Part shown: positions 57,745-59,505 of the stretch, one piece after another
Layout: every line of letters starts with the position of its first letter
How positions within the stretch are numbered: position 1 is the stretch's first letter
From: Arenibacter nanhaiticus
GTDB taxonomy: Bacteria; Bacteroidota; Bacteroidia; Flavobacteriales; Flavobacteriaceae
NCBI RefSeq assembly: GCF_900141935.1
Contig: NZ_FQYX01000023.1
Coordinates: 1-59,505 of the forward strand
Direction: 5' to 3'
DNA length: 59,505 nt
Notes under the pieces: model-generated
Seen by the model: the letters and a program-made list of their open reading frames with translations, nothing else
What the model was told of the DNA's origin: nothing
Database searches by the model: none
Made by a program: the position numbers and the translations under genes

Positions 57745-57771
57745 ACGAGGGTTCGAATCCCTCCGGCTCCA
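57745..57771 (+). other. Probable island attachment site (attL) in the ssrA 3' end
   Basis: The conserved 3' end of tmRNA, including GGTTCGAATCCCTCCGGCTC, immediately precedes the recombinase region. This is an inference: the matching attR copy would be on the far side of the island, beyond the window. Confidence 0.45.
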
Positions 57772-57794
57772 CTTGTTGACTATCAAATTAACAC

Positions 57795-57831
57795 AAAAAC
57801 CCTGTAAACCCCTAGTTTACAGGGTTTTTTG
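57795..57831 (+). terminator. Intrinsic terminator of ssrA
   Basis: Stem AAACCCTGTAAAC / GTTTACAGGGTTT, 5-nt loop, with a T run. Confidence 0.92.
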
Positions 57832-57881
57832 TTTTATACAATATCATCAAATATCATATAATACCACCTAAAAAGTGACTT

Positions 57882-57922
57882 ATTCGGTGAGTGTTTTAAA
57901 TCTTCAAAAACACTCACCGAAT
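57882..57922. repeat. Perfect 16-bp inverted repeat between ssrA and the recombinase
   Basis: ATTCGGTGAGTGTTTT (57882-57897) and AAAACACTCACCGAAT (57907-57922) around a 9-nt loop. No T run suitable for a terminator follows. It is positioned like a recombinase or regulator binding site. Confidence 0.85.
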
Positions 57923-58009
57923 GGCTTGTAAACCATTGATTTTACGAGGTTTGTGATTTTTTTTCTTTTCTTTTTTGTATCTTTATTTAGGTATTTAAAG
58001 ACATAAATA

Positions 58010-59248
58010 ATGGGGCATTCTTTTTCACAGCTATTTTACTTGAAAGGAAAACACTTCCAAAAAGACGTGAAAGTCCCGATATACTTGCGTTTCACGGTAA
58101 ATGGACAAAGAAGCGAACTAAGTATTTCACGCAAGGTTGACCCTGAAAAATGGAGTCCTCGGTCCGGAAAAATGGAAGGAAACAACCTAGAAGCGAATGA
58201 ATTAAATTCGTATTTGGACGCTATTCGAAACAAAATAAATAAGATCCATGCTCGACTTGTTGACGAGAACAAGCCTTTTACTTCTAGCGACATCAAGGAC
58301 AAATATTTAGGGAAGGATGCAAAACCAAAAATGTTGGTGCAGCTTTTTGACGAACACAATCAGCAGATGAAAAAACTGGTCGGGATCGAATTTGCCCTGG
58401 GCACCTACAAACGATACCATACTAGCCGAAACCATGTCGCAGAATTTATCAAGTCCGAATATGGCAGGACGGATATTCCCCTAAGGGATGTCAATCTAAA
58501 ATTCATAAAAGGATTGGAGTACTTCTTAAAAGTCACCAAGGATTGCAATCATAATTCGGCCCTTAAATACGTCAACAACTTTAAAAAGATAATTCGCATG
58601 GCCGTTGCCAACGAATGGATCTCCAAAGACCCGTTTTACAATTACAAGGTAAAATTTAAGACGGTCGAGCGAGAGTTTCTTAGCAAGGAGGAGCTACAGC
58701 GTTTAAAAGACAAGGAGATCGAAGGAGAGCGCTTAGGAGTTGTCCGGGATATGTTTGTCCTCTGCTGCTATACAGGATTGGCCTATGTAGATGTTCAGAC
58801 CTTAACCCCCGATGAAATTTATCAGAATAAAAATGGTAGCTACTACATAAAATCTAAACGCTCTAAAACAGATACTAATTTCACCATTCCCCTATTGCCC
58901 ACGGCATTGGCCATCATCGAAAAATACAAGGATCATCCCAAAGTAATCCACAAGAATTGTGTCATTCCGGTGCTGAGCAATCAAAAGTCAAACGCCTACC
59001 TCAAAGAAATTGCCGATCGCTGTGATATCAAAAAGAATCTGACCACCCATTTAGCCCGGCATACCTTTGCCACTACCGTTACCCTAACCAATGGCGTACC
59101 CATTGAAACCGTAGGAAAGATGCTAGGCCATAAAAATCTGCGCACTACCCAGCATTACGCCAAAATAATCGATTCCAAAGTAGAGGAAGATATGGCGATA
59201 TTAAAGGAGAAACTGGCAGAGATGGCGGCTAAAAAAAAGGGGGAGTGA
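58010..59248 (+). CDS. Tyrosine recombinase/integrase
   Basis: 412 residues. An N-terminal arm-binding region (VPIYLRFTVNGQRSELSIS) is followed by a SAM-like core-binding domain and the C-terminal catalytic domain. Catalytic residues visible: Lys in SKRSKTD, HLARH (His-x-x-Arg-His), GHKNLRTTQHY with His and nucleophilic Tyr. The usual first Arg position reads TGLAYVDV, with no Arg, as in many Bacteroidota integrases. It is 238 bp after ssrA, consistent with an integrase carried by an element inserted at ssrA. The tail is Lys-rich (EMAAKKKGE). Confidence 0.95.
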   Translation: MGHSFSQLFYLKGKHFQKDVKVPIYLRFTVNGQRSELSISRKVDPEKWSPRSGKMEGNNLEANELNSYLDAIRNKINKIHARLVDENKPFTSSDIKDKYLGKDAKPKMLVQLFDEHNQQMKKLVGIEFALGTYKRYHTSRNHVAEFIKSEYGRTDIPLRDVNLKFIKGLEYFLKVTKDCNHNSALKYVNNFKKIIRMAVANEWISKDPFYNYKVKFKTVEREFLSKEELQRLKDKEIEGERLGVVRDMFVLCCYTGLAYVDVQTLTPDEIYQNKNGSYYIKSKRSKTDTNFTIPLLPTALAIIEKYKDHPKVIHKNCVIPVLSNQKSNAYLKEIADRCDIKKNLTTHLARHTFATTVTLTNGVPIETVGKMLGHKNLRTTQHYAKIIDSKVEEDMAILKEKLAEMAAKKKGE

Positions 59249-59323
59249 AAAATTGCAAGCTTGGTTTTTGATGGATTACCCTGAAAGTTCCGAAATTGTG
59301 TACCATTTTCTCATATCATTATA

Positions 59324-59505
59324 GCTTCAATCCTAGTTTCTTAATGGAATGGTCTGGAATTATGAACAGGCCGTGCAATTCTTCTTTAGAGTCGCTGTTT
59401 CAATCCTAGTTTCTTAATGGAATGGTCTGGAATCAATTTTGCAAAAAAGGAAAAACCCCTATTTGGGCGTTTCAATCCTAGTTTCTTAATGGATCATTCT
59501 GGAAG
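59324..59505 (-). CRISPR. CRISPR-like array, three 37-nt repeats and two spacers, cut by the window end
   Basis: Repeats at 59324-59360, 59397-59433 and 59469-59505; the + strand unit starts GTTTCAATCCTAGTTTCTTA. Spacers are 36 nt (59361-59396) and 35 nt (59434-59468) and unrelated. Repeat 1 differs at its second base; repeat 3 differs at several bases in its last 13. Read on the minus strand the unit ends ATTGAAAC, the 3' motif usual in type I/III repeats, so transcription is probably leftward and the leader lies to the right, outside the window. No cas gene is visible. Confidence 0.85.

Larger units (their letters stand above)
57377..57771 (+). ncRNA. ssrA: Transfer-messenger RNA (tmRNA)
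   Basis: About 395 nt. The 5' GGGGCCG pairs with the 3' CGGCTCC (one wobble) as the acceptor stem of the tRNA-like domain, and the 3' part has the T arm GGGTTCGAATCCC. The resume frame at 57473-57502 encodes GENNYALAA, then stop; this is the Bacteroidota tag. It rescues stalled ribosomes and marks products for proteolysis with SmpB. CCA is not encoded. An intrinsic terminator follows. The 3' end is a usual integration site for islands (see the neighbouring recombinase). Confidence 0.97.

Overview
The window looks like a contiguous piece of a chromosome from a marine-type member of the Flavobacteriaceae (Bacteroidota). Evidence seen directly: moderately AT-rich DNA, repeated exact matches to the Bacteroidota -7 promoter motif TAnnTTTG, a tmRNA tag reading GENNYALAA, a fused SecDF, a type IX secretion (gliding-type) C-terminal sorting domain, a LytS/LytTR pair, sulfatase and DUF1080/Gfo-Idh-MocA genes, and a eukaryote/archaeal-type ProRS. 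I cannot name the genus from sequence alone.

Layout. 1-6.4 kb: tRNA-Glu, proS, an unusual Tyr/Gly/Trp- then Ser/Arg-rich lipoprotein with a FadL-like outer-membrane protein, and a T9SS-sorted surface protein. 6.4-12.2 kb: folE-cysS, yidD, lgt, a DUF192 lipoprotein, and an asymmetric ModF-like double ATPase. 12.2-22.6 kb: secDF, mdh, a DUF6588-type protein, gyrB and asnB, all on the minus strand. 22.8-30.1 kb: DUF2911 protein, FUSC membrane protein, DUF3108 protein, a small membrane protein, a J-domain-like protein and an ABC-F ATPase, all plus strand. 30-37.7 kb: a minus-strand accessory block with a YkgJ-type cysteine-cluster protein, an oxidoreductase plus DUF1080 pair (probable 3-keto-glycoside metabolism), an alcohol dehydrogenase, a SRPBCC gene broken by an in-frame stop, a 35-residue membrane peptide, a sulfurtransferase and a cold-shock protein. 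38-43.6 kb: a beta-barrel and a 1007-residue TPR protein, divergent from ftsE. 44-46.7 kb: a secreted protein made of 36-residue tandem repeats, then a LytS/LytTR two-component operon. 46.8-57.1 kb: a cytochrome-type gene fragment, a polyphosphate-glucokinase-like ROK kinase, typA, a DinB-family protein, kdsA, a TlpA-like lipoprotein, a sulfatase and a saccharopine-dehydrogenase-like enzyme.

Right edge (57.4-59.5 kb): ssrA (tmRNA), a terminator, a perfect 16-bp inverted repeat, a tyrosine recombinase, and then a CRISPR-like array of three 37-nt repeats with two 35-36-nt spacers running to the last base. This has the arrangement of the left end of a mobile island inserted at the 3' end of ssrA, with the CRISPR array just inside. 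It is the most interesting part of the window, but cas genes, if any, lie outside it.

Scattered through intergenic DNA are four copies (two per orientation) of a conserved, structured 80-bp element; all are exactly 80 bp. Spurious ORFs arise from it. Most other genes are conserved core or common flavobacterial accessory genes.
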